Shown here piece after piece: positions 47,635 through 56,262 of a stretch of 64,000 nt of DNA. The position numbers were made by a program, and so were the translations under genes. Numbering within the stretch: position 1 is the stretch's first letter; each line of letters opens with the position of its first letter. Source of the stretch: Planctomycetota bacterium. Lineage in GTDB: Bacteria > Planctomycetota > UBA1135 > UBA2386. The stretch is from the NCBI GenBank assembly GCA_020638735.1, contig JACKHZ010000008.1, positions 620,001 to 684,000 on the forward strand, written 5' to 3'. Under the pieces are notes generated by a model. The model ran no database searches and had not been told where the DNA came from. It was given only the letters and a program-made list of their open reading frames with translations.

Positions 47635-49275
47635 ATGAACCCGCGAGCCCTGCCCCTACTGCTGTTCGCCGCCTGCGCCGCGCCAGCTCCCGACCCCATG
47701 GTCCCGCCTGGCGCCGCCGAACTCGGCGCCGTGCACCTGCGCGTCAGCACCACCAGCGCCGCCGCGCAGGAGGCCTTCGATCAGGGGCTCGCCTGGTGCT
47801 ACGGCTTCCACCACGACGAGGCGCGCCGCTGCTTCGGCGAGGCGATCGCCGCCGATCCGGGCTGCGCGATGGCGCACTGGGGTCTCGCCTACGCCAGCGG
47901 GCCGCACATCAACAACATGGAGATGTCGGAGGACATGGCCCGCGAAGCCAACGCGGCGGCGCAGCGCGCCCACGAGCTGGCCGGGAACGCGACCCCGCGC
48001 GAACGCGCGCTGATCGATGCGATCGTGCGCCGCTACGCCTGGCCGGCGCCGAAAGAGCGCGGCGAACTCGATCGCGCCTACGCGGCGGCGATGCGCGACG
48101 TCTACCGCGAACACGGCGACGAACCGCACACCGCGGCGCTGTTCGCCGAGGCGCTGATGGACCTGCGGCCGTGGGACCTGTGGAGCCAGGAGGGTGAACC
48201 GCGCGAGGAGACGCTCGAGGTGCTCGAGGTGCTGGACCGCTTGCTCGCGGCGCACCCCGACCATCCGCAGGGCAACCACCTCTACATCCACGCCGTCGAG
48301 GCCTCGCCGCAGCCCGAGCGCGCCAGCGCCGCTGCCGACCGGCTGCGCGCGTTGCCCAACGCCGCCGGCCACCTGGTGCACATGCCGTCGCACGCCTACG
48401 TGCGCGTCGGCCGCTACGAAGAGGGCGCCGAGGCCAATCGGCTCGGCATCGCCGCCGACCTGCGCCTCGTCGCGCGCACCGGGCGGGTCGGGTTCTACGA
48501 GCTGTATCGCGCGCACAACTACCACTTCCTCGCCTACTGCTCGATGTTCTCCGGACGCGACGACGAGGCGATCGCCGCGTCGCAGCAGATGCTCGCCGAG
48601 CTGCCGATGGACGTCGTGCAACAGATGGCGCCGTTCCTCGAGGGCTTCCTCGGCACGCCCTACGAGGTGCTGGTGCGCTTCGGTCGCTGGGACGAGATGC
48701 TCGCGGCGCCCGAGCCCGCCGAGTGGCAGAAGGGCACCCGTGCGCTGTGGCACTTCGGCCGCGGCGTCGCGCTGGCAGCCAAGGGCGACGTCGAGGCCGC
48801 GCGGCGCGAGCGCGACGCCTATCGCGCCGCGGTGGCCGCGGTGCCCCAGGAGTGGACGTTCGGCAACAACCCGATGCACGCCGTGCTGGCGGTCGGCGAC
48901 GCGTTCCTCGACGGCGAGGTGGAGTTCCGCGCCGGCGATCCCGAAGCCGCGTTCGCCGCGCTGCGCACAGCCGTCGCGCGCAACGACGCGCTGCGCTACG
49001 ACGAGCCGTGGGGCTGGATGATGCCGCCGCGCCACGGCCTCGGCGCGCTGCTGCTCGAAGCCGGACGCTTCGCCGAGGCGGAGCAGGTCTACCGCGACGA
49101 CCTCACCCACAACCCCGACAACGGCTGGGCGCTGCACGGCCTGGCCGAGTGCCTGCAGCAGCAGGGCCGCACGGCCGACGCCGACGCCGCACGACGACGC
49201 TTCGCCGCGGCGTGGCGGCACGCCACGGTTCAGATCGCCGCGTCGTGCTTCTGCCGCCGCGTCGCCGCCCGCTGA
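47635..49275 (+). CDS. TPR lipoprotein
   Basis: 546 residues. Lipobox FAAC (LPLLLFAAC), then TPR-like helices along the whole length (EAFDQGLAWCYGFHHDEARR, LEAGRFAEAEQVYRDDL, GWALHGLAECLQQQG), as in the family of exported TPR proteins with AHWGLAYASGP and HMPSHAYVRVGRY. ATG at 47635 gives the lipoprotein signal; an ATG at 47599 would add 12 residues. Likely a periplasmic scaffold. Confidence 0.8.
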   Translation: MNPRALPLLLFAACAAPAPDPMVPPGAAELGAVHLRVSTTSAAAQEAFDQGLAWCYGFHHDEARRCFGEAIAADPGCAMAHWGLAYASGPHINNMEMSEDMAREANAAAQRAHELAGNATPRERALIDAIVRRYAWPAPKERGELDRAYAAAMRDVYREHGDEPHTAALFAEALMDLRPWDLWSQEGEPREETLEVLEVLDRLLAAHPDHPQGNHLYIHAVEASPQPERASAAADRLRALPNAAGHLVHMPSHAYVRVGRYEEGAEANRLGIAADLRLVARTGRVGFYELYRAHNYHFLAYCSMFSGRDDEAIAASQQMLAELPMDVVQQMAPFLEGFLGTPYEVLVRFGRWDEMLAAPEPAEWQKGTRALWHFGRGVALAAKGDVEAARRERDAYRAAVAAVPQEWTFGNNPMHAVLAVGDAFLDGEVEFRAGDPEAAFAALRTAVARNDALRYDEPWGWMMPPRHGLGALLLEAGRFAEAEQVYRDDLTHNPDNGWALHGLAECLQQQGRTADADAARRRFAAAWRHATVQIAASCFCRRVAAR

Positions 49276-49309
49276 CCGCGACGCAGACGCTCTGCTACGA
49301 TCCCGGCCC

Positions 49310-51169
49310 TTGTCACCCCGCGTCCACAGCCTGCGCGTCGCCGCCGTGCAGATCGCCGCGCTGCTGGCGTCGACGGTCGCGTCGACAGCGCAGCAGCCGG
49401 AGCACGCCACGCTGCCGGAGCTGATCGAGCAGCACTGCGCCGACTGCCACAACGCCGACGACCGCGACGGCGACTTCGACGTCGAGGCGCTGTTCGCCGG
49501 CGCGGCGAAGCCCGACGACCCGCGCGTCGAGCTGGCGGTGCAGCGGCTGCGCTCGCTGACGATGCCGCCGCCGTCGGCCGACACGATGCCCGACACGGCG
49601 GCGCGGCGGGCGCTGGTGCAGGCCTTCGCCGATCGCGCCGCGCCCACCCCCGGCTCGCGCGTCGCGACGGTGCGCCGCCTGACGCGACTGCAGTATCGCC
49701 GCGTGGTGCACGACCTGCTCGGCGTCGACTTCGCCGAGGTGCACGACCTGCCCGACGACGTGCCGGCGCACGGCTTCGACGGCATCGGCGACGTGGCCGG
49801 CATCACGCCGGCGCGCTTCGAGGCCTACCTCGGCGCGGCGGCGAAGATCGCCGCGCGCGTGGTCGTCGAGCCCGCCCTGCGCGACCGGGCGTTCCCGCCC
49901 GACGTGCCGCTGTCGACGTCGCTGCCGCAGCTGCTCGAACGCGCCTTCCGCCGCCCGCCGCAACCCGCGGAGGTCGCCGAGCGCCTCGGCATGCTGGCCG
50001 ACCTGTCGACGCTCTCCGACGACGGGCAGCGCACCGCGCTGCTGCAGTCGGTGCTGCTGTCGCCGTCGTTCCTGCTGCGCGCCGAACACGGCCGCGTCGA
50101 CGACCCGGCGCGGCTCGACGCCTTCGAGCTCGCCGGTCGCCTGTCGTTCGCGCTGACGTCGTCCGCGCCCGACGCGACGTTGCTCGAGGCCGCCCGCGAC
50201 GGCGCGCTGCTCGTGCCCGACCGCCTGGTCGCCGAGGCGCGACGCCTGCTGCGCGAGGTCGGCGGCCGCCGGCTCGCCGACGACTTCGCCGCGCAGTGGC
50301 TGCGGCTGCGCGAAGTGCTGACGATGGCGGCCGACTTCCGCCGCTACCCGCAGATCTGGAACCACCGGCTGCGGCCGGCGATGTACGAGGAGGTCGCGCT
50401 GCTGTTCGCCGCGATCGTCGACGACGACCTGCCGGTGACGACGCTGCTCGACGCCGACTTCACCTACGTCGACGCGACGCTGGCGAAGCTCTACGGCCTG
50501 CCGGCGCCCGGCACCGACGCGGCAGGCGACGGCTTCGTGCGGGTCGCGCTGCCCGATCGCCGGCGCGGCGGACTGCTCGGCACCGGCGCGATGCTGATGC
50601 TGTCGTCGTATCCGCTGCGCACCAGCCCGGTGCGGCGCGGCCAGTGGATCCTCGACAAGTTGCTCGACGCCAGCACGCCGCCGCCGCCGCCGACCGCCGG
50701 CTCGCTGCCCAAGGACGACGAACCGGTGAAGGGCAGGTCACTGCGCGAGCAGCTCGAACGCCACCGCAAGGACCGCTCGTGCGCGTCGTGCCACGCCGTG
50801 CTCGACCCGCTCGGCTTCGCGCTCGAGCGCTACGACGTGCTCGGCGGCTGGCGCGAACAGCTGCACGGCCAGCCGATCGACGCCACCGGCGCGTTGCCGG
50901 ACGGCGCCGCGCTCGACGGCCCGATCGCGCTCAAGGACGAGCTGCTCCGCCGCCGCGACGACTTCGTGCGCGCGCTCGCGGCGCGCTTGCTGACCTTCGC
51001 CGTCGGCCGGCCGATGCAGGCCGCCGACGAGCCGGAGCTGCAGCGCATCGTCGAACGCAGCGCCGCCGGTGGGCATTTCTTCTCGGCGTTGCTCGAGGCG
51101 CTGCTGCGCTCGCCGCTGTTCACGATGCGCGATCCGGACCTCCTGCCCGACGGAGCCACCCAGCGATGA
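49310..51169 (+). CDS. cytochrome-like DUF1587/1592/1588/1585 protein, secreted
   Basis: 619 residues, TTG start at 49310 with signal peptide (IAALLASTVASTAQ). CADCH (43-47) is a haem c motif in the N-terminal part; DUF1587 (RRLTRLQYRRVVHDLLG), DUF1592 (FELAGRLSFALTSSAPD), DUF1588 and DUF1585 (RSPLFTMRD) follow, with a second CASCH (491-495). Typical planctomycete exported redox-type protein of unknown substrate. The stop overlaps the DUF1552 start by four bases (ATGA). Confidence 0.9.
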   Translation: MSPRVHSLRVAAVQIAALLASTVASTAQQPEHATLPELIEQHCADCHNADDRDGDFDVEALFAGAAKPDDPRVELAVQRLRSLTMPPPSADTMPDTAARRALVQAFADRAAPTPGSRVATVRRLTRLQYRRVVHDLLGVDFAEVHDLPDDVPAHGFDGIGDVAGITPARFEAYLGAAAKIAARVVVEPALRDRAFPPDVPLSTSLPQLLERAFRRPPQPAEVAERLGMLADLSTLSDDGQRTALLQSVLLSPSFLLRAEHGRVDDPARLDAFELAGRLSFALTSSAPDATLLEAARDGALLVPDRLVAEARRLLREVGGRRLADDFAAQWLRLREVLTMAADFRRYPQIWNHRLRPAMYEEVALLFAAIVDDDLPVTTLLDADFTYVDATLAKLYGLPAPGTDAAGDGFVRVALPDRRRGGLLGTGAMLMLSSYPLRTSPVRRGQWILDKLLDASTPPPPPTAGSLPKDDEPVKGRSLREQLERHRKDRSCASCHAVLDPLGFALERYDVLGGWREQLHGQPIDATGALPDGAALDGPIALKDELLRRRDDFVRALAARLLTFAVGRPMQAADEPELQRIVERSAAGGHFFSALLEALLRSPLFTMRDPDLLPDGATQR

Positions 51170-52449
51170 ATTCCCCCCTCGATCGCCGCACGCTGCTGCG
51201 CGGCGCCGGCGCCGCGTTGGCGTTGCCGTGGCTCGAGGCGTTCGCCCCGCGACGCGGCGCGACGCCGCCCGAGGCACCGCGGCGCATGGCGGTGCTGGTG
51301 ATGCCGAACGGCGTGCTGCCGTCGGCGTGGACCCCGATCGCCGACGAACAGGGCGGCTACACGCCGTCGTTCGCGCTCGAGCCGCTCGGCGAGCTGCGCA
51401 GCAAGGTGTCGGTGCTGACCGGCCTCGCCAACAAGAACAGCTTCGACGGCGACGGCCACTACGCCAAGGTCGCGCCGTTGCTGACCGGCGCGCACATCCG
51501 CCGCACCGGCGGCCGCGACCTCGAGAACGGCGTGTCGATGGACCAGCTGGCCGCGCAGCAGCTCGGCGGACAGACGCGCCTGCCGTCGCTCGAGCTCGGC
51601 TGCGATCCGATCTACCCGGTCGAGGACTTGGGCTACTCGTCGGTCTACGGCGGCACCATCGCCTGGAGCGCGAAGGACCGGCCGTGCAGCAAGGAGATCG
51701 CGCCGCGGCGCGTGTTCGACCGCCTGTTCGCCGCGCAGGCGCTGGCCGCCGACCCGGCCCGGCGCAGCGTGCTCGACGTCGTCAAGGCCGACGCGGACCG
51801 GCTGGCGCGGCAGCTCGGCAACCGGGACCGCGACAAGCTCGCCGAGTATCTCGACGCGGTGCGCGCGCTGGAGCTGCGCATCGACGCCGCGGCGCGGGCG
51901 CCGCACGGCGCGATCGACGGCGCGGCGGCGCCGCCGCCCGGCGTGCCCGCCGACTACCCGACGCACCTGGCGCTGATGTTCGACCTGATCGAGCTGGCGT
52001 TCGCCACCGACAGCACGCGCATCGTCACGTTCTTGATGGCCAACGAGGTGTCGGGCCGCGACTTCTCGTTCGTCGACGGCTGCGCCGGCAACTTCCACGA
52101 ATTCTCGCATCACCAGGACCAGGCCGAGAAGCAGGAGCCGTACCGCCGCATCAACCGCTGGCACGTCGAGCAGTTCGCGGCGCTGCTGCGCCGCCTGCTT
52201 CGCGAACGCGACGACGGCTCGACGCTGCTCGACAGTTCGCTGGTGGTGCTGGCGTCGGCGATGTCGGACGGCAACGCGCACTCGCCGCACGACCTGCCGG
52301 TGCTGCTCGCCGGCGGCGGCGACGTGCCGCAGGGGCGGCTGCTGGCGCAACGCCGCGACACGCCGTTGTGCGGGTTGTGGCTGGCGATGCTGCGGCGCTT
52401 CGGGCTCGACCTGGAGCGATTCGGCGACGCCGAGCGACCGTTGTTCTGA
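51166..52449 (+). CDS. DUF1552 protein, exported
   Basis: 427 residues. Twin-arginine-type signal (DRRTLLRGAGAALALPWLEA). DUF1552 body: MAVLVMPNGVLPSAWTP, LTGLANKNSFDGDGHYAK, GVSMDQLAAQQLG, FCAGNFHEFSHH-type segment near 300 and LAGGGDVPQGRLL near the end. The pair with the DUF1592 cytochrome is diagnostic for planctomycetes and relatives; the joint function is unknown. The start overlaps the previous stop by ATGA. Confidence 0.92.
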   Translation: MNSPLDRRTLLRGAGAALALPWLEAFAPRRGATPPEAPRRMAVLVMPNGVLPSAWTPIADEQGGYTPSFALEPLGELRSKVSVLTGLANKNSFDGDGHYAKVAPLLTGAHIRRTGGRDLENGVSMDQLAAQQLGGQTRLPSLELGCDPIYPVEDLGYSSVYGGTIAWSAKDRPCSKEIAPRRVFDRLFAAQALAADPARRSVLDVVKADADRLARQLGNRDRDKLAEYLDAVRALELRIDAAARAPHGAIDGAAAPPPGVPADYPTHLALMFDLIELAFATDSTRIVTFLMANEVSGRDFSFVDGCAGNFHEFSHHQDQAEKQEPYRRINRWHVEQFAALLRRLLRERDDGSTLLDSSLVVLASAMSDGNAHSPHDLPVLLAGGGDVPQGRLLAQRRDTPLCGLWLAMLRRFGLDLERFGDAERPLF

Positions 52450-52549
52450 CGCCGGCGCGGACCGAAGTCCCCATGGCAGGCAGGGTGCAGGCCATCGACG
52501 CTCGGGCCGACGGGACGGCGGGGCCGGCGCAGGGTATTCCCCATGCAAG

Positions 52550-54838
52550 GTGTCCCGACGCGGCGCCGATGTCGGCTTCGCCGTGCCGACCAGCGAAGAG
52601 CTCAGCGCCACACCGTCGCCCGCCAGCACCGGGCCGTCGCGCCGCCGCGCCTCCCTCGGCACCAAGACCCTGCTGGGCCTCGGCGCGTCGTTCGCCATGT
52701 GGTGCGCGCTGCTCTACCACGCCAACGCCCTGCTGCTGCGGCCGAGCTTCGCCGGCCTCGAGACGTCGATGCTCGAGCGAGACTGCGTCCGCGCGCAGAT
52801 GGCGATCCAGGACCTGGCCACGACCTTGACCAGCAAGGTCGGTGACTGGGCGCTGTGGGACGACACCTACGAGTTCGTCGCGAGCCGGGATCCGGCCTAC
52901 GTCGAGGCCAACCTCAACCCGGAGTCGATGGAGACGCTGGACCTCGACTTCATGGTGTTCGTCGCGCTGGACGGCACCATCGTGCACCTCGCGCTTCGCG
53001 ACCCCGAGCTCGGCGGCAGCGTCGACGCCCCCGCCGTCGAGGGGCTGCTCCGTGCGTTCCCGCAGCTGATGCAGCTCGAAGATGCGAAGAGCAGCCTCGC
53101 CGGGCTGCTGCCGCTCGGCGACGACTTCCTCGCGCTGGCCTCGCGCCCGATCCACAAGAGCGACCTGACCGGGGACCGCCGCGGCGTGCTGCTGGCAGGT
53201 CGTCTGTTCGACGACGCGGCGATCCAGGACCTGGCGCGCCTGGTGCGACTGCACCTGCACCTCGAACGCCTCGCCGACGGCGACCCGACGCCGCGCACCA
53301 CGCGCGCCGCCGACGAGATCTTCAGCCGCATTCCGTTGCGCGGGATCACCGGCGCGCCGCTGGCGACGCTGGTCGTGCGGCAGTCGCGCGAGATCCACCG
53401 CCAGGGCGAAGAGGCGTTGTCGCTGCTGCTCGTCGCGCTGCTGGTCTCGGGCGCGCTCGGCCTGCTGACGACGCTGGTCGGCATCGACCGCGTGGTGCTG
53501 GCGCGCTTGCGCCGCCTGCGCGCGACGATGGCGGAGATCGCCCGCACGGGCGACCTGACCAAGAAGGCCGAGACCGCCGGCGCCGACGAGATCGCCGACC
53601 TGTCGTCCTCGTTCAACGACCTGACGTCCCGGCTGCGACTGACGCAACAGGAGCTGCTGCGCGCCGACCGCGCCCGCAGCCAGTTCCTGGCCAACGTCAG
53701 CCACGAGGTGCGCACCCCGGTCACGGCGCTGCTCGGCTTCGTCGACCTGCTGCACGACCCGGACCTGCCCCGCGCCACGCACGACGACCACGTGCGCACC
53801 ATCCGACGCAACGCACAGCACCTGCTGACGATCCTCAACGACCTGCTCGACTCCGCCAAGGTCGACTCCGGCCAGATGACGGTCGAGATCCTGCCGGCCG
53901 AGCTGCTGCCGCTGCTGACCGACGCGGTGGACCTGGTGCGGCCGGGCGCGGCGCAGAAGGGGCTCGAGGTGTCACTGGAGGTGAAGGGCAAGCTGCCGCC
54001 GGTGGTGCGCACCGATCCGACGCGCCTGCGCCAGGTGCTCGGCAACCTGCTCGGCAACGCGGTGAAGTTCACCGAACACGGCTTCGTCCGGCTCGAGGCG
54101 GAGATGTGCGCGCCGCAGCAGCTGCGGCTGCGCGTCGTCGACAGCGGCATCGGCGTCACGCCCGAGCAGCAGCTGCGGCTGTTCACGCCGTTCGCGCAGG
54201 CCGACGCCAGCACCAACCGCCGCTTCGGCGGCACCGGCCTCGGCCTCGCGCTGAGCCGCCACCTCGCGCGGCAGCTCGGCGGCGACGTGCGGCTGGTGGA
54301 CAGCCTCGGCGTCGGCTCGACGTTCGAGCTGACGCTCGACACGGGCGACCCCGACGACGCCGCGCGCGAGGCCCGCGCCGACCGCGAGCGGACCGCCGAG
54401 ACGCCCGCCGTCGAGGCCCCCCAGCAGAACACCCACCCGCTCGCCGGCCGCCGCATCCTCGTCGCCGACGACGCCGCCGACAACGGCCGGCTCGTCTCCT
54501 ACGTGCTCGGCAAGGCCGGCGCCGAGGTGACGGTCGTCGGGGACGGCCGCCAGGCGGTCGATCGCTGCCTCGCCGGAACCGACGGCGACGGCGCCTTCGA
54601 CCTGGTGATCATGGACATGCAGATGCCGGTGCTCGACGGCTACGGCGCGACCGCGCAGCTGCGCGACCGCGGCTTCGCGCCGCCGATCCTGGCGCTCACT
54701 GCAAACGCGCTCAAGAGCGACCTCGAGCAGTGCCTGGCGGTCGGTTGCAACGACTACGCGACCAAGCCGATCGACGGCCGCAGCCTCGTGCGCCGCGTCG
54801 CCGAGATGCTGGCGTCGGACGAGGAGCCGCCGGCCTGA
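52550..54838 (+). CDS. hybrid sensor histidine kinase with CHASE4, HAMP and receiver
   Basis: 762 residues. Two membrane segments (about 40-60 and 288-312) enclose a CHASE4-like sensor (KVGDWALWDDTYEF). HAMP, then HisKA with H385 (ANVSHEVRTPVTA), HATPase (NLLGNAVKFTEHG, GGTGLGLALSR), and a C-terminal receiver with D689 (VIMDMQMPVLDGYG) and K of DYATKPIDG. The GTG at 52550 lies 100 bp after the DUF1552 gene. No response regulator is adjacent. Confidence 0.9.
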   Translation: MSRRGADVGFAVPTSEELSATPSPASTGPSRRRASLGTKTLLGLGASFAMWCALLYHANALLLRPSFAGLETSMLERDCVRAQMAIQDLATTLTSKVGDWALWDDTYEFVASRDPAYVEANLNPESMETLDLDFMVFVALDGTIVHLALRDPELGGSVDAPAVEGLLRAFPQLMQLEDAKSSLAGLLPLGDDFLALASRPIHKSDLTGDRRGVLLAGRLFDDAAIQDLARLVRLHLHLERLADGDPTPRTTRAADEIFSRIPLRGITGAPLATLVVRQSREIHRQGEEALSLLLVALLVSGALGLLTTLVGIDRVVLARLRRLRATMAEIARTGDLTKKAETAGADEIADLSSSFNDLTSRLRLTQQELLRADRARSQFLANVSHEVRTPVTALLGFVDLLHDPDLPRATHDDHVRTIRRNAQHLLTILNDLLDSAKVDSGQMTVEILPAELLPLLTDAVDLVRPGAAQKGLEVSLEVKGKLPPVVRTDPTRLRQVLGNLLGNAVKFTEHGFVRLEAEMCAPQQLRLRVVDSGIGVTPEQQLRLFTPFAQADASTNRRFGGTGLGLALSRHLARQLGGDVRLVDSLGVGSTFELTLDTGDPDDAAREARADRERTAETPAVEAPQQNTHPLAGRRILVADDAADNGRLVSYVLGKAGAEVTVVGDGRQAVDRCLAGTDGDGAFDLVIMDMQMPVLDGYGATAQLRDRGFAPPILALTANALKSDLEQCLAVGCNDYATKPIDGRSLVRRVAEMLASDEEPPA

Positions 54839-54844
54839 AGCCCG

Positions 54845-55384
54845 TCAACGCCGCGGACCGTGCTGCTGCACGAGCTCGGCGACCCGACGCAGGTCGAGCT
54901 CGTCCCCGGCCGTGCGTTCGACCTGACGCCACGCAGACCGCCCGTCCGGGCCGAGCACGACGACGCCGCCCAGCTGCCAGGCATCACCCTGCAGCCCCTC
55001 CTGGCGGAAGCCCTCCCGCCGCGCCCTGAGCGCGTTGCGCCACATACGCGGCGAGACCAGCAACAGGCGCGAGCGGCGCATGCCGGCGGCGGCGAACGCG
55101 CGGCGCTCGGCGTCGACCAGCAGCGCGTGCTCGCCGACGTGCTGCGCGACGAACTGCCGCGCGTCGTCGATCGAGCCGTGCCCGACGAACGCGAGGCGAC
55201 CGCCGTGCTGCTGCAGGATGGGTTCGAGGTGCCGCAACTGCGACACCCGCTGCCGCGCGAACAGTCAACCGAAGTGCCGCAGGAACACCACCACCAGCGC
55301 GCCGTCGCCCAGCAGTCCGCGCAGCGTCGCCGCGCCGCCGTCACGGTCCTGCAGCGGCGTGTCCAGCATCGTGCCGATGTCCAT
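54845..55384 (-). CDS. candidate selenoprotein: peroxiredoxin-like (AhpC/TSA_2, PRXL2 type)
   Basis: 179 residues if UGA is read. ATG at 55384, then LRGLLGDGALVVVFLRHFG and an in-frame UGA at codon 40 (55267-55265), then LFARQRVSQLRHLEPILQQH, LAFVGHGSIDDARQFVAQH, FAAAGMRRSRLLLV and LGGVVVLGPDGRSAW to a TGA 6 bp from the kinase gene. Cys homologues read FLRHFGCxxC, so Sec would be the first redox residue; the second is Ala, and there is no Cys anywhere in the protein. A SECIS-like hairpin follows. Cytoplasmic, would reduce peroxides or disulfides. Divergent from PhyH with 45 bp between starts. Confidence 0.82.
55240..55256 (-). promoter_or_regulatory. SECIS-like hairpin after the UGA of the peroxiredoxin-like gene
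   Basis: GCGGCA pairs with TGTCGC (6 bp, one G-U) around a 5-nt loop GCGGG, G at position 1. The loop lies 14 nt after the UGA. Confidence 0.65.
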
Positions 55385-55417
55385 GCACACATCTGACCGC
55401 GGCGACCGTCGCCGCGC

Positions 55418-55423
55418 TACGCT
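55418..55423 (+). promoter_or_regulatory. candidate -10 hexamer (TACGCT) for a leaderless start
   Basis: TACGCT ends 6 nt before the PhyH ATG at 55430, within the 45-bp gap to the divergent peroxiredoxin-like gene. Confidence 0.5.
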
Positions 55424-55429
55424 TCGGCG

Positions 55430-56254
55430 ATGCCAGAGGCAGATGCCCGCTACCCGCTCCGCGCCGACCAGCTCGAGGCGTTCCACCGCGACGGTTGGAT
55501 GACGCTGCACGGATTCCTCGACGAGGCCGAGCTGCTGCCGCTCGAGCAGGCCTACATGCGCCTCTTGCGTCGCGAGGTGCCGGTGCGCGGCCGCGACTAC
55601 TGCGACATGACCGGCGACTACACCCGGCCGATCGAGCAGTACGAGATCCTCAACGTCATGCTGCCGCGCGTCTACCTGCCGGAGCTCGGCGGCAACGTCT
55701 ACGAACGGCGCGCCGCCGACGTGACGCGGCAGCTGCTCGGCGACGGCTTCGCGATCGACTACGACCAGCTCGTCGCCAAGCCGCCGGGCCGCAGCGGCGC
55801 GGTGTTCCACTGGCACCAGGACCTCGGCTACTGGCCGATCACCGAGGACACCCGAACGGCGACGTTCTGGCTGGCGCTCGACGACATCGCCGACGACAAC
55901 GGCGGCGTGCGTTTCGTCGACGGTTCGCACCGCGAGCCGGCGCTGCGCGAGCACCTCCCCCTGCAGGGTGACCGCGACAGCAACCATACGCTGATGGCGC
56001 AGGTCGATCCCGACGTCGATCGCATCCGCAGCACGGTCATGAAGCGCGGCTCGGTGACGGTGCACCACGAACGCACCGTGCACGGCTCGTCCGGCAACAT
56101 CAGCGCGCGATGGCGCCGCGGCTACGTGCTGGCCTTCCGCCACGAGTCGACGATCGCCGCCGAACGCGCGCTCGGCTTCACCCACTCGCACAACGACGAC
56201 GTGCAGGTGCTGACGATGATCGGCGAGCAGACGCGCCGCCGCGAAGGGCGCTGA
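55430..56254 (+). CDS. phytanoyl-CoA dioxygenase family protein
   Basis: 274 residues, Fe(II)/2-oxoglutarate dioxygenase. Facial triad H-x-D in VFHWHQDLGYW, distal His in SVTVHHERTVHGSS, and a 2-oxoglutarate-binding Arg in RRGYVLAFR. AFHRDGWMTLHGFL is the usual N terminus. Substrate unknown. First gene of a unit with the photolyase (8 bp gap) and the thioredoxin-like gene. Confidence 0.9.
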   Translation: MPEADARYPLRADQLEAFHRDGWMTLHGFLDEAELLPLEQAYMRLLRREVPVRGRDYCDMTGDYTRPIEQYEILNVMLPRVYLPELGGNVYERRAADVTRQLLGDGFAIDYDQLVAKPPGRSGAVFHWHQDLGYWPITEDTRTATFWLALDDIADDNGGVRFVDGSHREPALREHLPLQGDRDSNHTLMAQVDPDVDRIRSTVMKRGSVTVHHERTVHGSSGNISARWRRGYVLAFRHESTIAAERALGFTHSHNDDVQVLTMIGEQTRRREGR

Positions 56255-56262
56255 CGCGACGC

